From positions 1-12,221 of the forward strand of contig JALWGO010000134.1 of the NCBI GenBank assembly GCA_027038805.1: a stretch of DNA of 12,221 nucleotides, given 5' to 3'. The notes under the pieces are model-generated. The model did not search any database. It was not told where the DNA came from and saw only the letters and a list, made by a program, of their open reading frames with translations. Below, piece by piece: positions 7,906 to 12,221 of this stretch. The number at the start of each line of letters is the position of its first letter. Position 1 is the stretch's first letter. The translations under genes and the position numbers were made by a program. Origin of the DNA: Thermoprotei archaeon. GTDB taxonomy: Archaea > Thermoproteota > Thermoprotei_A > Sulfolobales > WANQ01.

Positions 7906-8131
7906 GCTATATTATGTTTTCACTATAATACCGTTATATAATTTTTTATCGAATAGTTAACATAATTACATTATAATACTAATAAAACTATTTCGACATT
8001 ATTATTCTCAGTAAATTATTAGTTCAAATATATAACGAAGAATAGAAATACAAGACCCTAAGTTATTCGTAAATAATGATCAGCTGAGACAGGTTTAATC
8101 ATCCTTTATGTCATTTTTACCCGCGTCATCA
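7906..8131. other. Intergenic region upstream of the ABC operon
   Basis: Apart from the promoter at 7934-7941 and the candidate guide RNA at its right end, this AT-rich stretch holds only a weak inverted repeat (TTATT/AATAA around CGTA, 8063-8076 region), which could end the ASCH/zinc-ribbon transcript. I see no reading frame worth calling. Confidence 0.5.
7934..7941 (-). promoter_or_regulatory. TATA box of the ABC transporter operon
   Basis: TTATATAA on the minus strand is preceded by an A-run that could serve as BRE. Its centre is about 27 nt from position 7910, just upstream of the TTG at 7905 and the ATG at 7896. A second TATA-like site (about 8025-8034, same strand) lies further upstream. 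Confidence 0.55.
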
Positions 8132-8136
8132 TTATT
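8076..8136 (-). ncRNA. Candidate C/D box guide RNA overlapping the 3' end of the zinc-ribbon gene
   Basis: Reading the minus strand, the boxes occur in the order and spacing of an archaeal C/D sRNA. C is ATGATGA (8132-8126, perfect). An 11-nt guide CGCGGGTAAAA follows, then a degenerate D' ATGA (8114-8111), a 5-nt spacer, C' AGGATGA (8105-8099, one mismatch), a 15-nt guide TTAAACCTGTCTCAG and D CTGA (8083-8080, perfect). The total is about 55 nt, the usual size. The C box begins on the last base of the zinc-ribbon stop codon. Overlap with ORF 3' ends is known for archaeal C/D RNAs. The D' box is poor and no clear terminal stem is seen, so this remains a candidate. It would guide 2'-O-methylation of rRNA or tRNA. 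No target is established. Confidence 0.4.
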
Positions 8137-8275
8137 GTTTTTCAATTATTATGTGGAAGGTATTTTTTCTACATTTTGGGCAGTATATGTATATTTTTGT
8201 TAAATTCTTGATATTGTAGCTCACATATACTTTTCTAATATTTCCACAGTTTTCACATTTAACTATCCATGTCAT
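8132..8275 (-). CDS. Small zinc-ribbon protein (47 residues)
   Basis: This short frame starts at ATG 8275 and ends at TAA 8132-8134. It encodes 47 residues with two CxxC knuckles: CENCG (C7, C10) and YCPKCRKNTFH (C32, C35), separated by a 21-residue basic, beta-prone stretch. That spacing is a classic four-cysteine zinc ribbon. The second knuckle, with CPKCRKxTxH, resembles by eye the tail of small ribosomal zinc proteins (bacterial L33, archaeal L44e-like), but it is not long enough or similar enough for me to assign it. The start overlaps the ASCH gene stop as ATGA (8272-8275), and GGGAG lies 7 nt upstream inside the ASCH gene, so the two are almost certainly cotranslated. A role in RNA or ribosome binding is inference from the fold and its partner. 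The coupling and paired cysteines make it a real gene despite its size. Confidence 0.8.
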   Translation of the reverse strand: MTWIVKCENCGNIRKVYVSYNIKNLTKIYIYCPKCRKNTFHIIIEKQ

Positions 8276-8862
8276 GGTCTCTCTCCCAGAACTCCCTTCT
8301 TCTTAAGCATATCTATGGTTTTTCTAAGTACTTTTCTAATAATATATCTTTTATCTAATGTCCTGAATATGTTAATAGACGTCTTTCTTATGCTATTAGT
8401 TCTTGTTAGGTCAAGTAGAATCTTTTTTTCATTCTCTGTTAAATGATCTGATAGATAACGCAAGGCTATTCTGGCAAGGTCTGCTGGCTCCAGTCCCAGA
8501 TATGGGTCTTTTATAGGTAGATTATCTAATCGTTGTAAAATTTCATATTCAATTATAGTGACTATATCATCGTCTTTCACTTCCCCATATACCCGTTTTA
8601 AATTCTTTATTAGTTCTTCTCTACTCTTGAATCCATCTAAACGAGCATCTTTATCATCGAGTTCTTTTATCAACTTATATCTTACATTTTTAATATATAC
8701 TTTAGCTATCGGTCTTCCACCACTATGTACTATTACTTCGTTGTAACGAGGTTTTATAATACCCAATCTAATAGTAGCTCTTTTTAACCCCCTTAGTATT
8801 AAGTCTGCGTAGTCACCTTTAATCATTAGATGTCTTCCAAGATATTTTACTCTTGACTTCAA
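8272..8862 (-). CDS. ASCH-domain protein with a helical C-terminal extension
   Basis: The frame is 196 residues from a TTG at 8862. Residues about 10-110 look like an ASCH (ASC-1 homology) domain, a PUA-like RNA-binding fold. Visible are GLKRATIRLG (25-34), the beta strands around EVIVHSGGRPIAKVYIKNV (42-60), the DGFKSREELIKNL stretch (76-88) and the closing IVTIIEYEIL. The remaining 85 residues are helical and basic and could be a small helix-turn-helix-like domain (TENEKKILLDLTRTN... MLKKKGVL), which I do not recognise. ASCH proteins are generally thought to bind or act on RNA; a bacterial relative hydrolyses N4-acetylcytidine. The role here is unknown. The start is not certain: an ATG at 8826 (residue 13) is the main alternative, but it would cut into the domain edge. 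The palindromic TATA element at 8895-8905 would start transcription near 8874, leaving a leader of about 12 nt. A zinc-ribbon gene follows with a 4-nt overlap. Confidence 0.8.
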   Translation of the reverse strand: MKSRVKYLGRHLMIKGDYADLILRGLKRATIRLGIIKPRYNEVIVHSGGRPIAKVYIKNVRYKLIKELDDKDARLDGFKSREELIKNLKRVYGEVKDDDIVTIIEYEILQRLDNLPIKDPYLGLEPADLARIALRYLSDHLTENEKKILLDLTRTNSIRKTSINIFRTLDKRYIIRKVLRKTIDMLKKKGVLGERP

Positions 8863-8894
8863 TCTTTCCCTACCATCATTTTTCTTGAAGAAAA

Positions 8895-8905
8895 CTATTT
8901 AATAG
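8895..8905. promoter_or_regulatory. Palindromic TATA element, possible bidirectional promoter
   Basis: CTATTTAATAG is an exact odd-length palindrome centred on 8900. On the minus strand the expected start is near 8874, 12 nt before the ASCH start codon. On the plus strand it is near 8926, two bases before a perfect C box (ATGATGA, 8928-8934) of the candidate RNA. Confidence 0.5.
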
Positions 8906-8925
8906 GTATTCTGGAAATATTCCTA

Positions 8926-9068
8926 GGATGATGAGACAACATAGTAATAATACTTCATATTCACATGAGTTGATGATTAGGGGCCAAAGCGCTGATTCCG
9001 ATGAGGATAGAACCCCTGAACAGATGACTGCATACTATGAAGAGCCTTCAGCGGTCCTGAGGATTTTT
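8926..9068 (+). ncRNA. Candidate structured ncRNA / C/D box RNA cluster upstream of radA
   Basis: The core, 8979-9062, is about 54% GC by hand count, far above the flanking intergenic DNA, which in hyperthermophiles is a mark of structured RNA. Box-like elements repeat three times: TTGATGA (8970-8976), 15 nt, CTGA (8992-8995); CCGATGA (8998-9004), 11 nt, CTGA (9016-9019); ATGAAGA (9037-9043), 13 nt, CTGA (9057-9060). The first two pairs, 2 nt apart, make one complete C-D'-C'-D guide RNA of about 52 nt. An extra perfect C box lies at 8928-8934. A competing fold is possible: TTAGGGG (8977-8983) pairs with CCCCTGA (9013-9019). The third spacer, GCCTTCAGCGGTC, is complementary to a sequence close to the conserved CCGCUGAAAGC of 23S rRNA as I remember it. 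A hairpin plus T-run at 9046-9068 ends the block before the separate radA promoter. The long reading frame across it is not convincing as protein. Confidence 0.45.
9046..9068 (+). terminator. Hairpin plus T-run ending the candidate RNA
   Basis: CTTCAG (9046-9051) pairs with CTGAGG (9057-9062) over a 5-nt loop and is followed by five T residues (9064-9068). This is an intrinsic-terminator-like arrangement, but its 3' arm overlaps a CTGA box, so the two readings compete. Confidence 0.4.
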
Positions 9069-9131
9069 AGTTTCGGTTTACTCCATGTATGTTATTATAA
9101 CTTTTTCCGAACCACTAATACTGCACTAAGA

Positions 9132-9140
9132 TTTAAAATA
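9132..9140 (+). promoter_or_regulatory. TATA box of radA
   Basis: TTTAAAATA is centred about 26 nt before 9162, giving a short leader that contains GAGGAG (9165-9170), 4 nt before the radA ATG at 9175. Confidence 0.55.
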
Positions 9141-9174
9141 CTAAAAACCAAGTATAAAATCAGAGAGGAGAAAG

Positions 9175-10128
9175 ATGCCACAAAAAGTAAAATCAATAAC
9201 AGATTTACCGGGTATAGGTCCATCCACAGCATCGAAATTAATGGATGCAGGATACACGACGCTAGAAGCCATTGCTGTTGCTACTCCCCAGGAATTAGCT
9301 GCTTCTACGGGTATACCGTTAAGTACTGCTCAAAAGATAATAAGGGCTGCACGTGAAGCACTTGACATAAGATTCAAGACAGCAAAGGAAATAAAAGAAG
9401 AACGCTTAAGTATTAGGAAAATAACGACAGGAAGTCGTAATCTTGATGGACTTTTAGGAGGAGGCGTTGAAACAAGGACCATCACAGAATTCTTTGGCGA
9501 ATTTGGAACAGGTAAGACTCAGATATGCCATCAGTTGTCAGTTAACGTACAGTTACCACAAGATCGAGGGGGATTAGAGGCTAAAGCAGTATATATAGAT
9601 ACTGAAGGTACGTTTAGATGGGAAAGAATAGAGTCGATGGCACGTGCTCTAGGTCTTGATCCTGACAAGGTTATGGAGAACATATTCTATATTAGAGTAA
9701 TAAATAGTGATCATCAGATAGCAGTTGTTGATGAACTTTTCAAGCTGGTACCCGAACATAATATAAAGTTAGTTGTAGTTGACTCCATAATGGGTTACTT
9801 TAGGGCGGAATATCCGGGTAGGGAAAATCTTGCAATAAGGCAGCAAAAATTAAATAAGCACTTGCATCAATTGATGAGACTCGCGGAAATATACGATGTA
9901 GCAGTTGTAATAACGAATCAGGTTATGGCACGACCGGACGTGTTTTATGGGGACCCAACACAACCAGTAGGCGGACATGTACTTTACCATGCCCCAGGTA
10001 TAAGGGTACAATTAAGAAAAAGTCGTGGTAATAAGAGAATTGCTAGGATAGTAGATGCACCCCATCTACCAGAAGGAGAAGCGGTGTTTGTGATAACTGA
10101 GTGGGGTATAAGGGATCCGGAAGAGTAG
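9175..10128 (+). CDS. radA: DNA repair and recombination protein RadA
   Basis: RadA is the archaeal RecA/Rad51-family recombinase that forms filaments on single-stranded DNA and drives strand exchange in repair. This one is 317 residues, full length but with a short N-terminal leader. The N-terminal helix-hairpin-helix domain (about 6-62) contains LPGIGPSTASKL. The polymerisation motif is RFKTA (F67, A70). The ATPase core has Walker A GEFGTGKTQ (108-116, K114, T115), the DTEGTFRWERI stretch (142-152) and Walker B VVVDSI (200-205, D203). The L2 DNA-binding loop region NQVMARPDVFYGDPTQPVGG (248-267) is intact. There is no intein. The ATG at 9175 has GAGGAG upstream and its own TATA box, so it is expressed separately from the candidate RNA before it. 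Confidence 0.98.
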   Translation: MPQKVKSITDLPGIGPSTASKLMDAGYTTLEAIAVATPQELAASTGIPLSTAQKIIRAAREALDIRFKTAKEIKEERLSIRKITTGSRNLDGLLGGGVETRTITEFFGEFGTGKTQICHQLSVNVQLPQDRGGLEAKAVYIDTEGTFRWERIESMARALGLDPDKVMENIFYIRVINSDHQIAVVDELFKLVPEHNIKLVVVDSIMGYFRAEYPGRENLAIRQQKLNKHLHQLMRLAEIYDVAVVITNQVMARPDVFYGDPTQPVGGHVLYHAPGIRVQLRKSRGNKRIARIVDAPHLPEGEAVFVITEWGIRDPEE

Positions 10129-10130
10129 TG

Positions 10131-10140
10131 TTTTTATAAA
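10131..10140 (+). terminator. T-run terminator after radA
   Basis: A T5 run begins two bases after the radA stop, in TTTTTATAAA, consistent with T-run-dependent archaeal termination. The same site could also read as a weak TATA element. Confidence 0.35.
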
Positions 10141-10218
10141 ACTCCTTCTCCAAGTTAGGTCCTAAAATAGAGTACTTCAATAATTTTAACTAGATATTGA
10201 GTTATGTTTTTATGTCTG

Positions 10219-10251
10219 CTACTCTCCGATTTTCTACTAGCTAAGGAGTAG
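10219..10251 (+). promoter_or_regulatory. Possible hairpin over the ribosome binding site of the A24 peptidase gene
   Basis: The Shine-Dalgarno AAGGAG (10243-10248) overlaps GAGTAG (10246-10251). That can pair with CTACTC at 10219-10224 or, as AGTAG, with a second copy CTACT at 10234-10238. Pairing would hide the ribosome binding site. Whether the transcript extends far enough upstream is unknown. Confidence 0.3.
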
Positions 10252-10255
10252 TGAT

Positions 10256-11020
10256 ATGTTTGGTGTGATCTCTTACATATTCCTTTTCAAGGTACTATCT
10301 GCAGTTATATTAATGGGAGTTACTTCCTATATGGATTTAAAGAATAGAGAAGTTCCATTAAAGGTTTGGATCATAGCTCTTCCATTAGCTGTAGTGCTAA
10401 CTTATATAGAGTACATTAGTTCAGAATATATTTCGCTTAGAAGCATTTATACTTATATTGTTGGTGTAATTCTTATTACTATATTGTCGATTATTTTCTA
10501 TATATTTGATTTCTTTGGCGGAGCTGATATGTTTGCTCTAATAACTTTTTCAGTGCTCTTTCCCTTGAATATTATGAACATATATTTAATTCCTCCTCAA
10601 TTATTACTAATATTATATGCGAGTTTGACTGGCTTAATATTCTCAATAGCCTATTTTACATATAATATCTTGAAGAAGAACTGGAAAAAGCTTCCAGGTA
10701 ATATTAATTTAAGACAAAAACTCCTATTAATGTTCCTTGGAATTCCGGTTAAACCAAAAGATTATGTAAAGATGAAGTTCTACTATCCATTAACTCTTTA
10801 CGAATGTAAAAGTAAGCCTAAAATAAGATTCTCTTTCGGTATTGAAGAAGAATACGAAGAATATGTGGAGAAAATTCAAGAGCTATTAAAAAATGAGTGT
10901 ATATCAAGTGATACTTATATATGGGTTACATACGGTATACCATTCCTAATAAACATATACATAGGTTTTATAATAACACTAATAGTAAGAGATTTATGGA
11001 TAAGTAACTTAATTAAATAA
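10256..11020 (+). CDS. A24 family membrane peptidase (type IV prepilin/preflagellin peptidase-like)
   Basis: This 254-residue integral membrane protein has hydrophobic segments at about 5-24, 36-52, 64-85, 92-109, 113-137 and 225-245. It shows both catalytic aspartates of the A24 aspartic peptidases: D27 in SYMDLKNREVP, and D91 in FFGGADMF, the GGAD form of the GxGD motif used by crenarchaeal PibD/FlaK-type enzymes. These cleave signal peptides of archaeal pilins, archaellins and sugar-binding proteins before assembly. A charged soluble stretch (about 138-222), rich in K and E, separates the last two membrane segments and would face the cytoplasm. The ATG at 10256 has AAGGAG 7 nt upstream. 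No pilin or archaellum gene is in the window, so the substrate set is unknown. The gap to radA is 127 bases, so it likely has its own promoter. A HIT gene follows 53 nt later. Confidence 0.85.
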   Translation: MFGVISYIFLFKVLSAVILMGVTSYMDLKNREVPLKVWIIALPLAVVLTYIEYISSEYISLRSIYTYIVGVILITILSIIFYIFDFFGGADMFALITFSVLFPLNIMNIYLIPPQLLLILYASLTGLIFSIAYFTYNILKKNWKKLPGNINLRQKLLLMFLGIPVKPKDYVKMKFYYPLTLYECKSKPKIRFSFGIEEEYEEYVEKIQELLKNECISSDTYIWVTYGIPFLINIYIGFIITLIVRDLWISNLIK

Positions 11021-11064
11021 GTAGCAACACGAGAATAAGCGATTCTGTTGGATAAATCTTATAG

Positions 11065-11069
11065 GGTGA
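11065..11069 (+). promoter_or_regulatory. Shine-Dalgarno GGTGA supporting the TTG start of the HIT gene
   Basis: GGTGA lies 4 nt before the TTG at 11074, within AGGGTGAG. No ATG lies near the N-terminus of the conserved region. Confidence 0.6.
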
Positions 11070-11073
11070 GTAA

Positions 11074-11589
11074 TTGAGCTTTCAGATACTTTGGGCTCCT
11101 TGGAGATCCAAATACATAAAGTCGTTAACTAAACACGAGGATAAGGATATTTGTCTGTTTTGTGTACTACCGAAGAAATCAGATAGTGAATCGCTAATAG
11201 TATATAGGGGGAGAAATGTCTATGTGGTATTAAATGCGTTTCCTTACACGTCTGGTCATGTTATGGTTGTCCCTTATAAACATGTAGATTCTCTGGAAAA
11301 GCTGAGTGATGCAGAACTATTAGAATTATTCAAGACTGTTAACCTATCATTAAAGATATTAAGAGAAGCATTTAAGCCGGAAGGGTTCAATATAGGCATA
11401 AACTTGGGGAGATCTGCGGGAGCCGGAGTAGAAAAACATGTTCACGTGCACATAGTTCCTCGATGGACTGGTGATGCTAACTTTATGACCACAATATATA
11501 ATACAAGAGTACTACCCATATCTCTCGAGGAAACATATAAGCTACTAAAAGAATACTTTAAGAGATATGAAGAAGCCCTCGATCTCTGA
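11074..11589 (+). CDS. HIT family nucleotide hydrolase/transferase (Ap4A phosphorylase-like)
   Basis: This 171-residue cytoplasmic protein belongs to the histidine triad superfamily, which acts on the alpha-phosphate of nucleotide conjugates such as diadenosine polyphosphates. The triad motif is KHVHVHIVPRW (121-131; H122, H124, H126), with H124 expected as the nucleophile. An N-terminal zinc knuckle CLFC (C27, C30) and H70 in VVPYKH fit the zinc-containing HIT branch related to Ap4A phosphorylase. The opening residues FQILWAPWRSKYI are typical of this archaeal and actinobacterial-type branch. The exact substrate is not fixed by the sequence. The TTG start is supported by GGTGA 4 nt upstream. 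It follows the A24 peptidase by 53 nt and precedes a small unknown gene by 52 nt, so cotranscription is possible but unproven. Confidence 0.93.
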   Translation: MSFQILWAPWRSKYIKSLTKHEDKDICLFCVLPKKSDSESLIVYRGRNVYVVLNAFPYTSGHVMVVPYKHVDSLEKLSDAELLELFKTVNLSLKILREAFKPEGFNIGINLGRSAGAGVEKHVHVHIVPRWTGDANFMTTIYNTRVLPISLEETYKLLKEYFKRYEEALDL

Positions 11590-11630
11590 AAGAATGATGA
11601 GGGCAGGGGTTTAACAGATTAAAAGAGAAA

Positions 11631-11635
11631 GGTGA
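11631..11635 (+). promoter_or_regulatory. Shine-Dalgarno GGTGA deciding the small gene's start
   Basis: GGTGA is 6 nt before ATG 11642 and abuts the alternative GTG at 11636, so the ATG is preferred. Confidence 0.6.
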
Positions 11636-11641
11636 GTGTCA

Positions 11642-11851
11642 ATGAGTGAAAATAAAACAAGAAAATGGAATGAAGATGAAATAGAATTAATAGAAGAATA
11701 CAGTATAGAAGGTACAAAAAGATACCGCTTCCATGTAAAAAATAGTAATATAATAATCGATATACGTGCACCGAATAGAGAAGCAGCATGGAGCAAAGTT
11801 TTCAACATGCTTGAGAGAACACGTTTTAAGAACCCTATGAAGAACTTATGA
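11642..11851 (+). CDS. Small hypothetical protein (69 residues)
   Basis: I do not recognise this protein. From the ATG at 11642 it is 69 residues, strongly charged. It begins with a short disordered-looking MSENKTRKWNEDEIEL, followed by two likely beta strands (around RYRFHVKNSNIIIDIRA) and a C-terminal helix (REAAWSKVFNMLERTRF). A compact beta-beta-alpha domain is a plausible reading. There are no cysteines, membrane segments or signal peptide. GGTGA at 11631-11635 is 6 nt before the ATG; an in-frame GTG at 11636 overlaps it and is less likely. Base composition matches the neighbours. Position after a HIT gene with a 52-nt gap hints at cotranscription but gives no function. The strong ribosome binding site and hyperthermophile-like composition make it a real gene. 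Confidence 0.7.
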   Translation: MSENKTRKWNEDEIELIEEYSIEGTKRYRFHVKNSNIIIDIRAPNREAAWSKVFNMLERTRFKNPMKNL

Positions 11852-11896
11852 AACAAATAAAGTAATAGCATAGCTAATTCAAGAAAACCTATATAG

Positions 11897-11907
11897 TTTT
11901 ATTAAAT
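11897..11907 (+). promoter_or_regulatory. TATA-like element of the tRNA-Ser gene
   Basis: TTTTATTAAAT is centred about 26 nt before 11928, a few bases ahead of the tRNA 5' end at 11932. Confidence 0.45.
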
Positions 11908-11931
11908 CCGTCTTAACTGAGAATCCCCTAG

Positions 11932-12043
11932 GCCGGGGTGGCCGAGCGGACCAAGGCGGTGGGCTCGAGATTTCCGGCTACAAAAACGGGAGACCCACTG
12001 CCCCGAGCGGGGCGCGCGGGTTCGAATCCCGCCCCCGGCGCCA
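11932..12043 (+). tRNA. tRNA-Ser (anticodon CGA), intron-containing
   Basis: The acceptor stem is GCCGGGG with CCCCGGC, discriminator G and encoded CCA (12041-12043). The D arm is GCCGAGC...AAGGC, the anticodon stem is GTGGG/CCCAC and the loop after splicing is CTCGAGA with anticodon CGA at 11966-11968, which reads serine codon UCG. A long class II variable arm (CCCC/GGGG around GAGC) and the T arm GCGGG-TTCGAAT-CCCGC complete it. The long variable arm agrees with serine identity. The gene is 112 nt with a 23-nt intron, so the mature tRNA is 89 nt including CCA. Confidence 0.95.
11970..11992 (+). other. tRNA-Ser intron at the canonical 37/38 site
   Basis: The 23-nt intron lies between anticodon-loop positions 37 and 38. 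A bulge-helix-bulge can be drawn: loop bases CTCG (32-35) pair with CGGG near the intron 3' end, flanked by AG^A bulges at both splice sites, and intron TTT pairs with AAA beyond. The archaeal tRNA splicing endonuclease would cut both bulges. Short repeats at the junctions allow a shift of up to three bases without changing the product. Confidence 0.85.
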
Positions 12044-12084
12044 CAAAATCATTTATCAATAAACATGGATAATCCTTAAAAGAA

Positions 12085-12172
12085 GCGGGGGTGCCCGAGC
12101 CTGGTCAAAGGGGTCGGGCTCAGGACCCGATGGCGTAGGCCTGCGTGGGTTCAAATCCCACCCCCCGCACCA
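12085..12172 (+). tRNA. tRNA-Leu (anticodon CAG), no intron
   Basis: The acceptor stem is GCGGGGG/CCCCCGC with discriminator A and encoded CCA (12170-12172). The anticodon stem is TCGGG/CCCGA with loop CTCAGGA, anticodon CAG at 12121-12123, reading leucine codon CUG. A class II variable arm (12131-12144) and the T arm GTGGG-TTCAAAT-CCCAC are present. It is 88 nt, uninterrupted, and follows tRNA-Ser by 41 nt. Confidence 0.96.
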
Positions 12173-12221
12173 TATTATAATGGTGAGTTACAATAATCTT
12201 TTGCTAACTACATGTATGGGG

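Noticed and set aside
8928..9356. 142-residue plus-strand reading frame overlapping the start of radA
   Set aside because: Its second half is the radA gene read in another frame, and its first half covers the GC-rich candidate RNA. Composition (rich in H, S, N, T and C) is unlike the neighbouring proteins and there is no ribosome binding site.
11585..11641. ATGATGA (11594-11600) and a CTGA (11585-11588) near the end of the HIT gene as another C/D RNA
   Set aside because: The CTGA precedes the C box and no D or D' box follows at guide distance, so the order is wrong.
11611..11871. 86-residue hydrophobic minus-strand frame opposite the small gene at 11642
   Set aside because: The plus-strand frame has a GGTGA ribosome binding site and normal composition; the minus-strand one looks like an antisense artefact rich in L, F and S.
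1..12221. CRISPR array, insertion sequence, integrase site or defence island
   Set aside because: No spaced identical repeats, transposase or recombinase gene, or tRNA-end duplication is visible anywhere in the window.

Overview
The window looks like a hyperthermophilic crenarchaeon (Thermoproteota) with low GC, possibly a member of the Desulfurococcales. The evidence is a topoisomerase VI gene pair, an archaeal RadA recombinase, a type IV prepilin/preflagellin peptidase with the GGAD active-site variant, an intron-bearing tRNA-Ser, tRNAs with encoded CCA ends, TATA-type promoters, and a recurrent GGTGA Shine-Dalgarno motif about 5 nt before start codons. I cannot name the species from the sequence alone. 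Staphylothermus or Ignisphaera would be guesses.

Layout. 1-1475 (+): the 3' end of top6B, then top6A. 1476-1963: an AT-rich intergenic stretch with the promoter of the next operon. 1964-5808 (+): a tightly packed three-gene operon for a molybdenum hydroxylase of the xanthine dehydrogenase/aldehyde oxidoreductase family, in the order molybdopterin subunit, FAD subunit, 2Fe-2S subunit. 6153-7905 (-): a two-gene ABC exporter or efflux operon (ATPase, then ABC-2 permease). 8132-8862 (-): an ASCH-domain protein followed, with a 4-nt overlap, by a 47-residue zinc-ribbon protein. 8926-9068 (+): a GC-rich, probably structured non-coding segment with repeated C/D-like boxes. 9175-10128 (+): radA. 10256-11851 (+): an A24 membrane peptidase, a HIT-family nucleotide hydrolase/transferase and a small unknown protein. 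11932-12172 (+): tRNA-Ser(CGA) with a 23-nt intron, then tRNA-Leu(CAG).

How the genes work together. The molybdenum hydroxylase subunits form a complete (LMS) electron chain: substrate oxidation at the molybdenum cofactor, then two [2Fe-2S] clusters, then FAD. The ABC pair forms a simple transporter. Most other genes are DNA-maintenance (Top6, RadA) or RNA-related housekeeping functions. There are no insertion sequences, CRISPR arrays, defence clusters or clear transfer signs.

The parts most worth a second look are small. They are the zinc-ribbon protein at 8132-8275, two candidate C/D box guide RNA loci (8076-8136 on the minus strand; 8926-9068 on the plus strand), a palindromic TATA element that could drive both the ASCH gene and the candidate RNA, and a possible hairpin over the ribosome binding site of the A24 peptidase. 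All RNA calls rest on motif reading by eye and no folding or search was run.
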